Part shown: positions 39,799 through 50,844 of the stretch, piece after piece
How positions within the stretch are numbered: the first letter of the stretch is position 1
Layout: every line of letters starts with the position of its first letter
Translations under genes and position numbers: made by a program
Notes under the pieces: model-generated
Seen by the model: only the letters and a program-made list of their open reading frames with translations
The model's database searches: none
What the model was told of the DNA's origin: nothing
From: Liolophura sinensis
Taxonomy: Eukaryota > Mollusca > Polyplacophora > Chitonida > Chitonidae
Reading direction: 5' to 3'
Length of the DNA stretch: 64,000 nt
Assembly (NCBI RefSeq): GCF_032854445.1
Contig: NC_088302.1
Location: forward strand, 47,898,521-47,962,520

Positions 39799-40497
39799 CT
39801 GAAGTAAGCCCAGAGAGGGTCTCCTCACACTGACACACTGACCTGTTTCAACAGTAGCAGTTCAGGCCTTACTAACTATACTTAGCTGGGGGGAGATCAA
39901 TAAAACTTGGGAATCGCCCCATACTTCTAAATATACAATCCCAAATATAAACAGCTCCTTAACAGAAATAGCTTAATACAAATATATATTTAGTCTGCAC
40001 TGTAACAAGTTACCAGACGGGGGTGGGGGAGTCACAATGTAGACTGGAGAGCTGGCTGGCTATCGGAGAGGGGTTTCATCTCACGGAGGAGACTATGTAG
40101 ACAAAAATTAATTGAGCCAGGCGCGTGGGAGTGATCAGAGAGGCAACTCAGGGGAATCCAATAGTTAGTGATTACAGGATTACCCATATAAGAGAACTTG
40201 GGGAATTCCTGGAGGCTGGACACAAGCTGGCGGTGTTCTCTACTGATGTCTGACAGACCACAAGTCTATTAGATGGCAGGATTGGATGGATGGTAAAGAC
40301 AACCTTTTCACCTGAATGAAGCTTCAAATGACATAACCAATAGTGTGGTGGGCATAGGGAATCTCTAGTGACCAGGAACATAGGGTGAAAACAGGGCTGT
40401 AGTCATGTAGTGTGGACCTCAATACAAACTCCAGACAGATGGGAGAGCTGGATGAAGCAGAGTGTGTAAACACTGCTTCCCTGGGTCTATAGCTCAC

Positions 40498-40538
40498 CAC
40501 CAGGACACAAGGCCCCTGCCCAATTCTCTGTGGCATCC
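40498..40538 (-). other. Candidate Mef2 cassette exon with an ATG
   Basis: A 41-bp exon candidate has an exceptional acceptor: a pyrimidine tract of about 50 nt, then TTCATTTGCTCAG|GGATGCC on the minus strand. Its donor is CCTGGTG|GTGAGCTA. It contains an ATG opening the short frame MPQRIGQGPCVLV, which would stop almost at once if joined to the 39.8 kb exon (TGT TAG). If used, it would be another upstream-ORF exon. The long polypyrimidine run may simply be a microsatellite. Confidence 0.3.
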
Positions 40539-41599
40539 CTGAGCAAATGAAGGGATTGGAGAGGAGAGGAGAGGGGGGAAAGAGGGTGAGGGAATACCCA
40601 CACACATACCCAACTAACTGATGGTCCCTCACATTAACCAGTACAAGGTCCGTACTATTCTGTGGTCTTTGTGCTTCCTAATGGCTGAATTTGGACAAGG
40701 AATTCAATGTATAATCCCACAAGGGTTCTATCTACAGAACAACCTCGCAGCAGAATCTGTGCCTATGTGCTCGTGGGGAGGACAATCTAATTTGGACTTC
40801 AATCACTGTATGAGTTCTCAATTCACCACAATTATCTGTCTGTATTCAGATAATTAAATGATCTCAAAACCACAACACCTCAAACATAACGGCACAAGAC
40901 TGGACAAAACTTTACCATATTGTTTTCAGTTTCGCTTACTGTATATCCGACAAATCAGAGGATTTATCAATCATATGAGCGGCTGAATTCCTTCCATAAA
41001 AGCTGCAAGGCAGTTCTAGGAGGCAACAGAGGCATATGCTTATAAACTGCATTATTTAACATTAAGAGACATGTAGGCTAATGAAGCAAATACACTGTTA
41101 AATATATTCAGAATTTGTGAAGCATTATTAAAATAATATTAGCCTAAATTTAAAAGCAGACTGCCATACAGCAACCAGCCTACCAGACCTTGTTAGCAAA
41201 ACAGCTAAAGTAGATTTTCAATCTGCAGAAAAGATTAACAACGTACCAAGATCAAACACGTGCTAGAAACTACAAGATTATTAATAAAGGAAATGCGCTG
41301 AAGTTCAATTGTTTTAAAGACGTCAGAAATATGACAGCAACTTCAAAATGCAACTTTATTTGTCCTTTTTATCGATTGTGTGACGTCAAATGCAGTGTGA
41401 TGAGCCACTTGAATAACTGTTTATTGACCGTGTCTGCGCCATTCTGAGATTATACTCTGTTTTCATTAAATCCCAGCTGATATTGATATGTATCCAGAGC
41501 TAGCTGCCCTTCTGATTATAGCCTACCAAAGGTGTTGATCATTAAGGATTAGGGAGGCCTGGCACGTGAGACTGTCACCTGCCAGACCAGATGAATCAC

Positions 41600-41652
41600 C
41601 TGTGGCACAGGTATGCTGGTAGTCAAGTGCTGTCTTCGGGGGAGACAGACAG
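41600..41652 (-). other. Candidate non-coding leader exon (weak)
   Basis: A 53-bp interval has a good acceptor (TTTGTTTCATTGTCTGTAG|CTG on the minus strand) but only a moderate donor (GCCACAG|GTGATTC). No ATG. It lies within a longer non-repetitive stretch, 41370-41600, containing TGACGTCA at about 41382 and several TAAT-like cores, which may instead be regulatory. Confidence 0.2.
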
Positions 41653-44572
41653 CTACAGACAATGAAACAAAGGTCGAGGGTTTAAATGATGCGGTACTGA
41701 CACGCTTGAGTGCTGCTGAGCTGCTGGAGAAGACTTGCTTTACATGGACAAAGAGTTGGGGTTGAGACATGCCTCTGCAAAATTGCACAGCTATGGGTTC
41801 ACTGTACAGCCATCTGTGCTGATCAAGCAGAACACACTGGACAGTGGTCAGGGAGGGACTGGGTCAGTCAGGCCAATTGTCCAGTAGGCTACTGACCCTT
41901 CAGTTACATCAGACAGAGAAGCTCTTTTGACACAGAGACATGGGCAGATGTCTTCGGACTGATACCCCCCTCTTCAGAGCCTATCTGACACTTTGGTCAA
42001 ACTTCTTGGACTAACACCCAACAAAAGGTGTGAAGTGAGCTGGCCAAATGTCCACCCTAACTCAAGGAGCTATGATGCATCTTTAGTGTTACCCATCAAA
42101 CAAAATCACACAAAGATAATTCTCATTTGGATGAGTGACTTTCTGCCCTTAATGGCCAGTGCTGTCAAATGGAAATGCCTGCATAACAGGGCACTTAAAC
42201 AGAGCAGTCAAGAGATATCTAACACACCTTAATTACCTCGAAACAGTTCTACACTTGAACAGCTGGCTGAAGACACACACCTTACTGTGCACATCATGCA
42301 GATCAATTAATGTCATTTTCACCAAACAAAATCATGTCAACTCTAACATGCTGTCACCTGGTAGACACCTCTTCATTTTTAGCATATATGTACATTATCA
42401 AACTTCAAACGCGCATGCCACCATGTCACTGTTCACTTCAATCTTGAAGAACAAGTATTTTCAAAATACAGGTAACATAAGACATCAGCAGATCAAAGAT
42501 CTTTGAACACCCATGCTTTATTGGAAAGATGTTTCTTAGCTGAATTGTAAAATATTGAAAAAAATATATATATATTTTCACGGACTAGGACGTACTCCAT
42601 AACCCTAAAAGTGTGACTTAATGTCATGTTTCAATAAAACTGAAAAAAGTTCTGAACGCATGATTTATGTAATATTATAAACACATGGTCACAGAGCATT
42701 CTTTTTTCTGCAAAGACACCAGATTTTCAACATGTGATTATACCAAATATAAATTATATTATTCAAAAAGCATGGGCCTTGAACTTCAGAGCAATTACAG
42801 CATTTCAATCTGAGAACAAACAAAAAGTAAAAAAAAAAAAAAAAAAGAACTCTTCAAAAAAGTATGCCAGTGGGAGAAAAGACAATGGCTAAAAAGCACG
42901 AATCTGAAGAATTTCTTAAGTCCATGTGTTTTTGTGACAAAGAGCAGGTGATTGTTGCCGGCAGATCTGCTGATTACTTGACTGGCTGGGTTCAAGCCAG
43001 GTGTGGTGTCCACATGGGCTTCAATTACCTGTGTCTGATTAATACATTCAGGTGAAATGTATGTGCATAGTTTATGTCTGAATCACCCATTACAGGTGAT
43101 TTTTACCTGTCCTCTTTTTATACATATTAATACACGATTGGGAGATTGATCTAATGGAACTGAAAGCTCTGTCACTTCCACGGTATTTAAAGGAGCTGTA
43201 TGTATATCACAAGTAGGTATGATCAGTGAATTGTTTTGTTCTGTAAAGTGGTCTAATGAATGACTACATTCTCCCTCTGAGAGACTGTGATCACTCCTGT
43301 CTGACACACTGAACTTTTCTCCCTACACAGCATGATCAGTATCAAAGTTTCAAACAAGCCGCTTTCAGTGCATATGCATTAACAAAATTTTATTATAATG
43401 TGTGTGCTCTGTCATTCGGACATCTGACTGATTCATCAATGGCAAGACAATCTTCTTAATATATCACAGTTCTGACTATTATTGTTGTACATGTAACCGC
43501 TTAACGGGAACACAGTGTAAATAGACTGAAGCAGAATTTAGAGAGTAGAGAACTGTGCTGACTTCAATTACAAGACAAATGGGTGTTACACCCATAAAAA
43601 GTGATCAAGTGAAAAGATAAAACAAAAACACTTTCTGGAGGACACACAGTCAATCACATTAGAAGCGACCTTTTCTTCATTTGAAAAGCATGATGTAAAG
43701 GTGAGAAAATCAAACCAAAAATCTTCCTGCATGTACAAATATTATCTTAAAAATGCAGTCAAATTTAAATACCTTTTTGCATCAAAAACTCTGGGCCTCA
43801 TGTACAATGTCGCAACTCTTAATTACACAGCTATAAACAAAGCAAACCTCTGTGTTGTGAGAACATCTCATCCGGAACCTTGAGTGATCTCCCTTTCCAT
43901 TTCACACCAACTTTACACTACAAAGCACACTTTCTGCATAACTTAAGACTAAGATAGAACAAAGATGATATTTTGAGAGAAGCCGCAGCTAATGTAATAA
44001 ACATGTACTTTTCAAACGCTAAGCTCAAATGTAACTAGTTACATAACGAGTAACACTGCATGCTGCTACCGACAAAAAGTGGACTGATTATCCATCATCA
44101 GATATTGTAAACCCTTCAAGGTCACGCACCAGACTTAACAAATACCGGTTTGTTCAGACTTTGCTTTTTATCTCAGTTGAGTAATACAGCTGTGGAACGC
44201 AAATGTCGCATACATGTATCTATGCCGAATACTCTGACTTCGTGATCGTGGCAAAAATCCACTTACATAGGTTATGAACAACACACTTCACTGCAGTCTG
44301 CACGACTGGCCACCCATGCTACACTCTGACATCCAGAATACTGCCAACAGTAGCCTTTCTGTGGTTGGGGTAGTGGCAGGAAGACTGGCCACTCCATCCC
44401 ATGAAAAATTATTTTAATCCTTGAAAATTTTTTCAAGTTTTTCTTTATTTCACACTTTTAGACTGTAAGCCTTTAGTGAAAAGAGTTTCAGGGATTTTAA
44501 TTCAGTCAATGATAGAACTCTTGAAACACTGATTCAATTACAGTGTACATGTATCTGGTTAATATTCATTTA

Positions 44573-44899
44573 AGTACAAAAGCTAGACAGACATTTAAGT
44601 ACAAGAGCAAGACAGACATTTATGTACAAGAGCAAGGCAGACATTTAAGTACAAGAGCAAGACAGACATTTAAGTACAAGAGCAAGGCAGACATTTAAGT
44701 ACAAGAGCAAGGCGGATATTCAAGTACAAGGGCAAGACAGGCATTTACGTACAAGAGCAAGACAGATATTTACATACAAGAGCAAGGCAGACATTTAAGT
44801 ACAAGAGCAAGGCAGATATTTAATTACAAGAGCAAGGCAGACATTTAAGTACAAGAGCAAGGCCGACATTTAAGTACAAGAGCATGAGAGACATTTAAG
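44573..44899 (+). repeat. 25-bp satellite, about 13 copies (left block)
   Basis: The unit is ACATTTAAGTACAAGAGCAA followed by GACAG or GGCAG, repeated about 13 times with substitutions. The last full unit ends in ACATTTAAG immediately before a foldback element, and the array resumes after it. No coding potential. Confidence 0.95.
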
Positions 44900-45397
44900 G
44901 TAAAAGACAGCTAAAATGTGACATAAAGTTCATCACACAGACAACTGAAATCTATGTGCAAAAATCCTTTCATTTATATTTTTAGATTTCTTTGTAAGAG
45001 TGTTTAAAGGCATTCAAATATTTAAATTCTATGGTGGGCTTTATGTCCCATGCTGATGGTATTTAGGAACTCTGACGTCACCTTTTTTTTCCTGATGTTT
45101 ACAAGAAGAAAGAAATTTTCTAAAAACATCATTTCAGTGATCTTTTACTCATGGCTTAAAAGAGTTATTACAACATTCAGTGTCATGATTAAAGTTGGAA
45201 AAACTTCCTGTGATATCAGAGTTCTTAAACTCTGATAGTATGGTCCATAAAGCCCACCTTAGAATTCAAAGGTTTACATGGCTTTAACTCTCTTCACAAA
45301 ACATTTTGAAAAAATAAATGAAAGTGTATTTATGCACAGTTTTAAGTTGTCTGTATGATGAGCCTTACTTCATATTTTAGCTTTCTTTTGCTTTCAG
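44900..45397. mobile_element. Foldback (long inverted repeat) element with GT...AG edges
   Basis: A 498-bp insertion splits the 25-bp satellite. The left arm (GTAAAAGACAGCTAAAATGT, TCATCACACAGACAACT, GGTGGGCTTTATG) and the right arm read on the opposite strand (AGCAAAAGAAAGCTAAAATA, TCATCATACAGACAACTT, GGTGGGCTTTATG) match over about 180 bp around a loop of about 125 bp. Removing exactly 44900-45397 restores the satellite unit ACATTTAAG|TACAAGA. The edges read AAG|GTAAAAG and TTTTGCTTTCAG|TAC, i.e. intron-like splice sites on the plus strand. It is non-autonomous and has no ORF. It could be a MITE with a 2-bp AG duplication or an introner-like element. Confidence 0.85.
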
Positions 45398-45475
45398 TAC
45401 AAGAACAAAACAGACAATTAAGTAAAAGAGCAAGACAGACATTTACATACAAGAGCAAGACATATATTTAAGCAA
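45398..45475 (+). repeat. 25-bp satellite (right block, resumed)
   Basis: About three diverged units (TACAAGAACAAAACAGACAA, AGAGCAAGACAGACATTTAC, ATACAAGAGCAAGACATATA) continue the array seen to the left of the foldback element in the same register, then decay. Confidence 0.85.
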
Positions 45476-47168
45476 GAGACAAGACATAACGGCCAGAATA
45501 ACAGAAACTGAACAATTAAGTAATCAAACGTCAACGAATGCAAAGAAAATTTTTTTTGAAAAAGGTTTTCACCTTCTGCATCAATACAATGCATAGTTTA
45601 CAACATGACAATGTTGTAACAGTCGATCAGCCCGTATATTAAGACAGCCTGTTTTGGGAAATCGTGGACAAACATCAACAAGGGGCAGTAAAAAAAAAAG
45701 ATTTTGAAAAGATGTTTGAAAGGTAACAACATGGTCACCACATTAATAAAGTGACCTTGAAGAACTTCAGAACGGTGAAAGGTAACATCCACAAGAATAT
45801 TGCCATCAAACCAGCTGCTATTTCAGTTTTGAAAAATGACACAAAGTACTGTCCAAAAAGAACTTTTTAATAGCCAAAGCGAAAAATAGGCTTCCAGCTG
45901 GAAAGCCTATTAACCTTGAACAATGACTCGTAACTTGTAAGGCAGACTGTATTGAACTCATATAATAGCATTACAATATAAAAGTAAATCAATTCTTGTT
46001 AAACATACATCGTCTTCTTCTTTGTCTCTCCAATATACAGTGATGCTTTCAAAAGCATTTCCAGAGTGCAGTTTTGACCATCTGCGTTGGAAACTCATCA
46101 AGCCATCCAGCAACTGCTGGAAGGCATATAGCAAATGTCTACTGCAAATCCTGGATGGAAGGGCTTTGATCCACCAGCAATTTGGCCATAGCGAAGTTTC
46201 CACGTAGATCTGTGGATTCAGGGTTTTGCAAAGGACTGCTGTACCAATTCTATACATTACACTCTCCATTCATGTCACCTCAAATTATTAACGTACCAAA
46301 ATGGACATATTAAAAAGATTTTTTCAAGACATGATGACAAGTATATTACCCTTAATGACATAAAAATTCAACCACAAAAGACTATTGGGGGGGGGGGCAA
46401 ATAAATATCGTGAGATATTTCTTGTGGTGCTAAAATTTATATTTTCCCCATTGAATATCATCCTACCTTCCAAACACCTCTCAAAGCACCTTTCTAAACT
46501 CAGTAGAACTGCCAGAATGTGGAAAAATGAGCAACTTTGTCATGAACAAAATTTTAGGTTATTTAGGGTCATGGTGATCTCCCAAAAAGGAAAAGAGGGA
46601 AAAAAATGCAAGAGAAAATTGATATCTAGGAAGACCAATTCAGAACATTTCCAAACCTTGCACATAATAATTTTGTTGAGACAAATATTGCATTCAACAC
46701 ATTAGTACCTTAATATGATGGGAACCTATTATTATGAACTAAAAGTAATAATTTTTCAACTTTACTTGCACTGTTGTAAAAGAAGCGAATCTCAGAAAGA
46801 ATTTCAATGTTGATACAAAATAATCACTGCGATAGGCTAAATCCAGGGGATCAAATTAAGAGGTCCAATTTCTGATTGTACAAAACATCATCAATTATAA
46901 CTGCATCCCTGGAGCCAAACAACATGAATAATATAAAGTTTGCAATTTTCATTTCTAAGTCTACGATTTCTCTACGATTTCTCATGAACGTCCGCCGTGC
47001 TTTGATCAATTATATTAGAAGCAATAGCCAGCCCAATGCAACTTATACAAATTCATACACGTTTTCCAGTGTAATTTACATCCAACCTGAAAATAAAAAG
47101 CACTGAAGTAGATACTACATGTACATGTTTCTTCACACTGAAACCTGATTAATAACGAACGGACTTAC

Positions 47169-47210
47169 CAGCTGCCGTTGCTTGATGGGCCTGATGCTTT
47201 TCTGGTGTCC
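47169..47210 (-). other. Mef2: Predicted non-coding Mef2 leader exon
   Basis: A 42-bp exon lies on the minus strand. Its acceptor is TCTGTATTTGCCTTGCAG|GGACACC, with a clear pyrimidine tract, and its donor is GGCAGCTG|GTAAGTCCG. Both sites are close to consensus, the best pair in the window after the coding exon. No ATG is present. All three frames are open over 14 codons (for example GHQKSIRPIKQRQL), so a coding role in another isoform cannot be excluded, but no start codon lies upstream in the model. Confidence 0.55.
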
Positions 47211-47464
47211 CTGCAAGGCAAATACAGAAAATGGACATTAGAATAACAATTCAAGGGCTTCATGTTAACAAATGAAGCCGAATTTCATCTGGAATAAATC
47301 CTGTTCTCAACCAGCCGATAGAAAAAAAGTTAAATTTTTAACGTTGTAAGACAAAACTTGCAAGTTTGCAGTACTGAGCACAGTGCCGATACACACAGTT
47401 TCAAATCTCCTCTTGTGTAATACAATTTTATTGTACAATCAGACATAATCATCCACAATCTAAC

Positions 47465-47530
47465 AGGTATGCAAACAGTATGTGTGCATGCAGCATATGT
47501 GTGCATGCAGCGTATGTGTGCACGCAGCAA
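47465..47530 (+). repeat. 17-bp repeat TATGTGTGCATGCAGCA, about 3.5 copies
   Basis: Successive copies GTATGTGTGCATGCAGC, ATATGTGTGCATGCAGC and GTATGTGTGCACGCAGC are alternating purine-pyrimidine and could adopt Z-DNA. Small local repeat, no gene. Confidence 0.75.
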
Positions 47531-47574
47531 GCAAACACCCCACACTATTTGTTACAGATCAAAACGGCTGAAAT

Positions 47575-47660
47575 TTGCATGACTAACTAACATTATTAAT
47601 TAAGTGAAGATTAATTACCAAGCAGCCATAATTGCATGCACCTAACCAAGGTTCAGGTAA
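47575..47660. promoter_or_regulatory. Possible enhancer: TAATTA cluster near leader exon
   Basis: ATTATTAATTAAGTG, GATTAATTACC and CATAATTGCATGC fall within 60 bp, i.e. three homeodomain-type sites and an ATTGCAT octamer-like word, about 400 bp upstream of the predicted 47.2 kb exon. Function is inference. Confidence 0.25.
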
Positions 47661-49539
47661 TCATATCATAGGTATCACCATTTCTGAAGCTCATGGCTCA
47701 AAAGTTATCAACTTTGTCTAGCCTTGTCTTTTAGGTAGGTTATGTTAGGATCCCAAAGCATAATTCTTACAACAATCTGGAACATTATTAGCATGCAAAC
47801 TTTAGATAGGAAAACGTAACCTATATACATGTAATTGTTTCAATGCAAGGCCTCTGTGTTTACCTGTAAGAGAATCAATTGTCATCTTAACACACATGGC
47901 AATATTTACTAGTTCACATTTATGGAAAATGTTCAAAAACTTGAACTATTTTGGCAACATATTATGATGGTTTTTACGCAATACAAAGTTAAGAAATTAT
48001 ACTACATGTGGTTAAGCGTTTATCACAAATTTAGCACCCTACAAATCCCAGGCTAAGCAAGACAATCCATCAACCCACATGATGCTCTACCCTCATGCTT
48101 TTGGCTCCCTAAGCGACAAAGGTTTGTATTTGTGCAACTAAATCACCATTCTTTAAATTACAATCTAATGATTACTCAACTTGATAATATGTGAATATTA
48201 TAAGTATTTCAGGGCAATGTTCTCTGAATATCAGGATTGATAAACTGCACCTCTATGAAATGAAAATAAATTGTACAAAGTTAAAACAAAATATAAACCA
48301 TCTCCACCCACTAACAAAGAAATATAATACATACTTTGTATACGACATGCTTGAACTGATGTTTTTGAAGCAACATTGAAACAGGTAGGTATAGGAACTA
48401 TGCTCCAAAACTGCTGTCCAAAAGTAGATGAAGCCTCTATAAATACCTATATGAAAGCCTTATGAATAAATCATACTAGCTCCCAGCAAAACAATTTTAA
48501 CTTCCAAAATGTGTTCCTCAAAACATTTATCACATCCAGTAGGTTTCAGGCAAGGCACATTAAAAGGCAGAATTATTGTCACACCATTCTGGACTAATAC
48601 TAAGTTATGCAAGTCTTTTCACAAATGAGACATAAACACATTCATACTTCACAGTACCTGGAAGACACAACTTCTGCAGAACTCAAAATTGATGATCATA
48701 CTGACACTAAATACAATTCCAAAGAGGCTGGCAAGGGGATTAAATAAGGGAAGCTTCATTTTTCTAATTACTGTATTTTTTTTTTCCCTACAGCATCAAA
48801 GAAGGAGTGACATTTACAGCTTCTTGCAACTGCAAGTGGATCTGAGTTCTTAACCATTTTCACAAAGGGTAAAAACCAAGCTGTTGAAATATTCAATTTA
48901 TGAAACTGTCTCCATCTAATGGTTATTTTAGTTGTAGGCGCCTTCATTTTTTCCAGACCATTATTTCTGTTTTTCATGTAATTTTTCATTTTTCTTTCTT
49001 CAGCTATCTATCTCAGTTGAAAGCCAAATTTCGTTCAATGTCTGTGTCTGCCCGGATTTAATTTGTCCAAGGCCAGAATACTCTCAGGCCGTCATGGTGT
49101 TAACACAAGCTTCATCTCAGCATTTCCCCTGAAAATTGCGTTGCCGCTGACAACTGAACGTCAGTCGCTGTTTTGGTGACGTAAATCCGCAGGATTCCGC
49201 CAGAAAAACGTGTCGCTGTCCAGCCAATTTCGAGATCGACCTACAGCCGATGCTACCTGCAATTCATCTATAAATTAAGGACATGTCCTTTTTCTAGTCT
49301 CACAGGGGCTTAAAATAGCCATTGGCATCGAAGAATGAAAAATTGCTAGAATTGTTATTCGTAAAAGTACGTAACATCGATTGAACATAGAAATTTTAAT
49401 AAAAAAATTCCTCTGGGAACAAAAAAGTCAAAATGACAAATAATTAGCATATGACAGCGATCCCATGGATCGCAAATCATCTTTTTTCTATTTGTAGCAT
49501 CTAGGTCAAATTTAAATGTAAAATCTTTCAAGCTCTTAC

Positions 49540-49686
49540 CGTGTTTAATCTAAGCCACTGGTGGATGGGTGGCAGATGTGAAATCGGAACAGGGCTAGAT
49601 CAACGTCTTCCTCTTTGCTTGAAGGGTGTGTCTTTATCTTCGGGGATGTTGTTCTCTTGTCCAGCTTGGGTTTCCTGCAGTGTCAC
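49540..49686 (-). other. Mef2: Predicted Mef2 leader exon near the promoter
   Basis: On the minus strand this 147-bp exon runs from acceptor TTTGTTGGTTACAG|GTGACA to donor AAACACG|GTAAGAGC. No ATG in 147 nt and stop codons in all frames point to untranslated leader. The upstream boundary is less sure: the acceptor is moderate, ACAG|GTGACA could itself act as a donor, or the exon could extend unspliced to a start site above 49.85 kb. In the unspliced case an 83-codon frame (49600-49851) would lie in the leader. Confidence 0.45.
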
Positions 49687-50083
49687 CTGTAACCAACAAA
49701 ACATCATCCAGAATAATTCCTGATGATCGAGGAAAACGAGTGCAAGTTCGGAGATCTGTAGACTGTAGTTTCCACGGGAAAGCTTATGGTCTGAACTCAG
49801 TGTGATAAAATTCCCTTGCTTCTCGCGAATGACAGCATTTCCTTCTCGCAAAGTCTCCGAATTTCACAAATTTCGAGCGTAAATCCTATGTCAAAATATT
49901 AGACAGATGTCTTAAAATTCTATAATCAGTGGTATAATTCTAATCTCCTACCCAAATAAAACCGCGAATTGAATAAAAATAACTCTATAGTTTCTATTTT
50001 TACTAACCAGTAAGATCTCCTTGCTAAAAATCTGCAACTAGAGCTATTTTAGGAAAAGGAAAATACACCAGTGGCCGACTCAC

Positions 50084-50165
50084 TCTTTACTGAAGAAATT
50101 GTGATTACTCCGCTGGCCTTAGTGACAATTTGCACAACCCCGAGTCAGAGGCTTTTCCCGTCAGA
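50084..50165 (-). other. Mef2: Predicted Mef2 exon 1
   Basis: A very good donor, AGTAAAGA|GTGAGTCGG on the minus strand at 50082-50083, follows about 80 nt without any ATG. The 5' limit is set by the distance from the TATA-like run at 50189-50202 and is approximate. No acceptor of quality lies just upstream, so this behaves as a first exon. Joined to 49540-49686 it would begin an ATG-free leader. Confidence 0.35.
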
Positions 50166-50188
50166 TATTTGAGCTTACGTGCCTAATG

Positions 50189-50240
50189 TATTTATTTTAT
50201 TTGCAACAGAAGTTTAAGTTAGTGTATTAAAACATTGGTC
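50189..50240 (-). promoter_or_regulatory. Mef2: Candidate Mef2 core promoter (CCAAT and TATA-like)
   Basis: On the minus strand a GACCAATG box (CCAAT at 50234-50238) is followed 30-40 bp downstream by CAAATAAAATAAATA, a TATA-like run, and then about 25-30 bp later by the start of predicted exon 1. This order and spacing are typical of an RNA polymerase II promoter. AT-rich runs are common here, so the TATA-like element alone would not be convincing. Confidence 0.35.
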
Positions 50241-50504
50241 TAATCAAGCATCTACTACATTTTATTGCGCACTTATACAGAAACAGTCGCTATGCAATTC
50301 GTCCGATTTGCGTCATCACCAAATGTAGGTCATCAGTGTGATTTTCTTCTGCATTTGACGAGGAATTTCACAGTCATTAAGTCAAATTTGGCCCCTGAAC
50401 CCCTCTTTATACGACAAATAACACTTGAAATATGCCGTACATTGCGTTTGTTGGGTGAAAACGGTAACAGAGAAGAAAACTATAACTTATATCTGATATC
50501 ACAT

Positions 50505-50645
50505 TACTGTGCTCTACATTGGCGGGATTCCACGAGCACACGGATTGACGTCAGCAAAAAGTAGGGCCGTCCGAATATCGATCGCGCACCTTGCTGTCCA
50601 GGGGAGGGAACTTGTGCTGCTCGTGTCTCGTCTGGTCTTAACAAA
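50505..50645. promoter_or_regulatory. CpG-richer block with CRE, upstream of Mef2 candidate promoter
   Basis: This stretch is unusually rich in CpG for the window (GGCGGGATTCC, GATCGCGCACC, CTCGTGTCTCG) and has a TGACGTCA palindrome at about 50547-50554. It lies about 350 bp upstream of the candidate CCAAT/TATA promoter. It may be a proximal regulatory region or an alternative start site with donor CAGCAAG|GTGCGCG. Confidence 0.3.
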
Positions 50646-50809
50646 TACTCGCCTTGAGTAAAAAAAGAAGAAGAAAAAAAAAAAACAATATACACAGATT
50701 AAAATTAATTTGAATTTCATGGTCTCATGGGGTAACATGTGACATAAAGTGATAATTTATCTTGAGCCATGTAATTATGAATATCACTATTCTTTGTTCA
50801 AATTGTAGG

Positions 50810-50810
<1 letters not shown>

Positions 50811-50842
<32 letters not shown>
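50811..50842. repeat. (TA)16 microsatellite
   Basis: Thirty-two bases of perfect TA repeat. No associated gene. Confidence 0.98.

Positions 50843-50844
<2 letters not shown>

Noticed and set aside
45958-46269. 103-codon minus-strand ORF with an overlapping plus-strand ORF
   Set aside because: No domain, no splice context and no repeat family could be named; an old transposon fragment is possible but unsupported.
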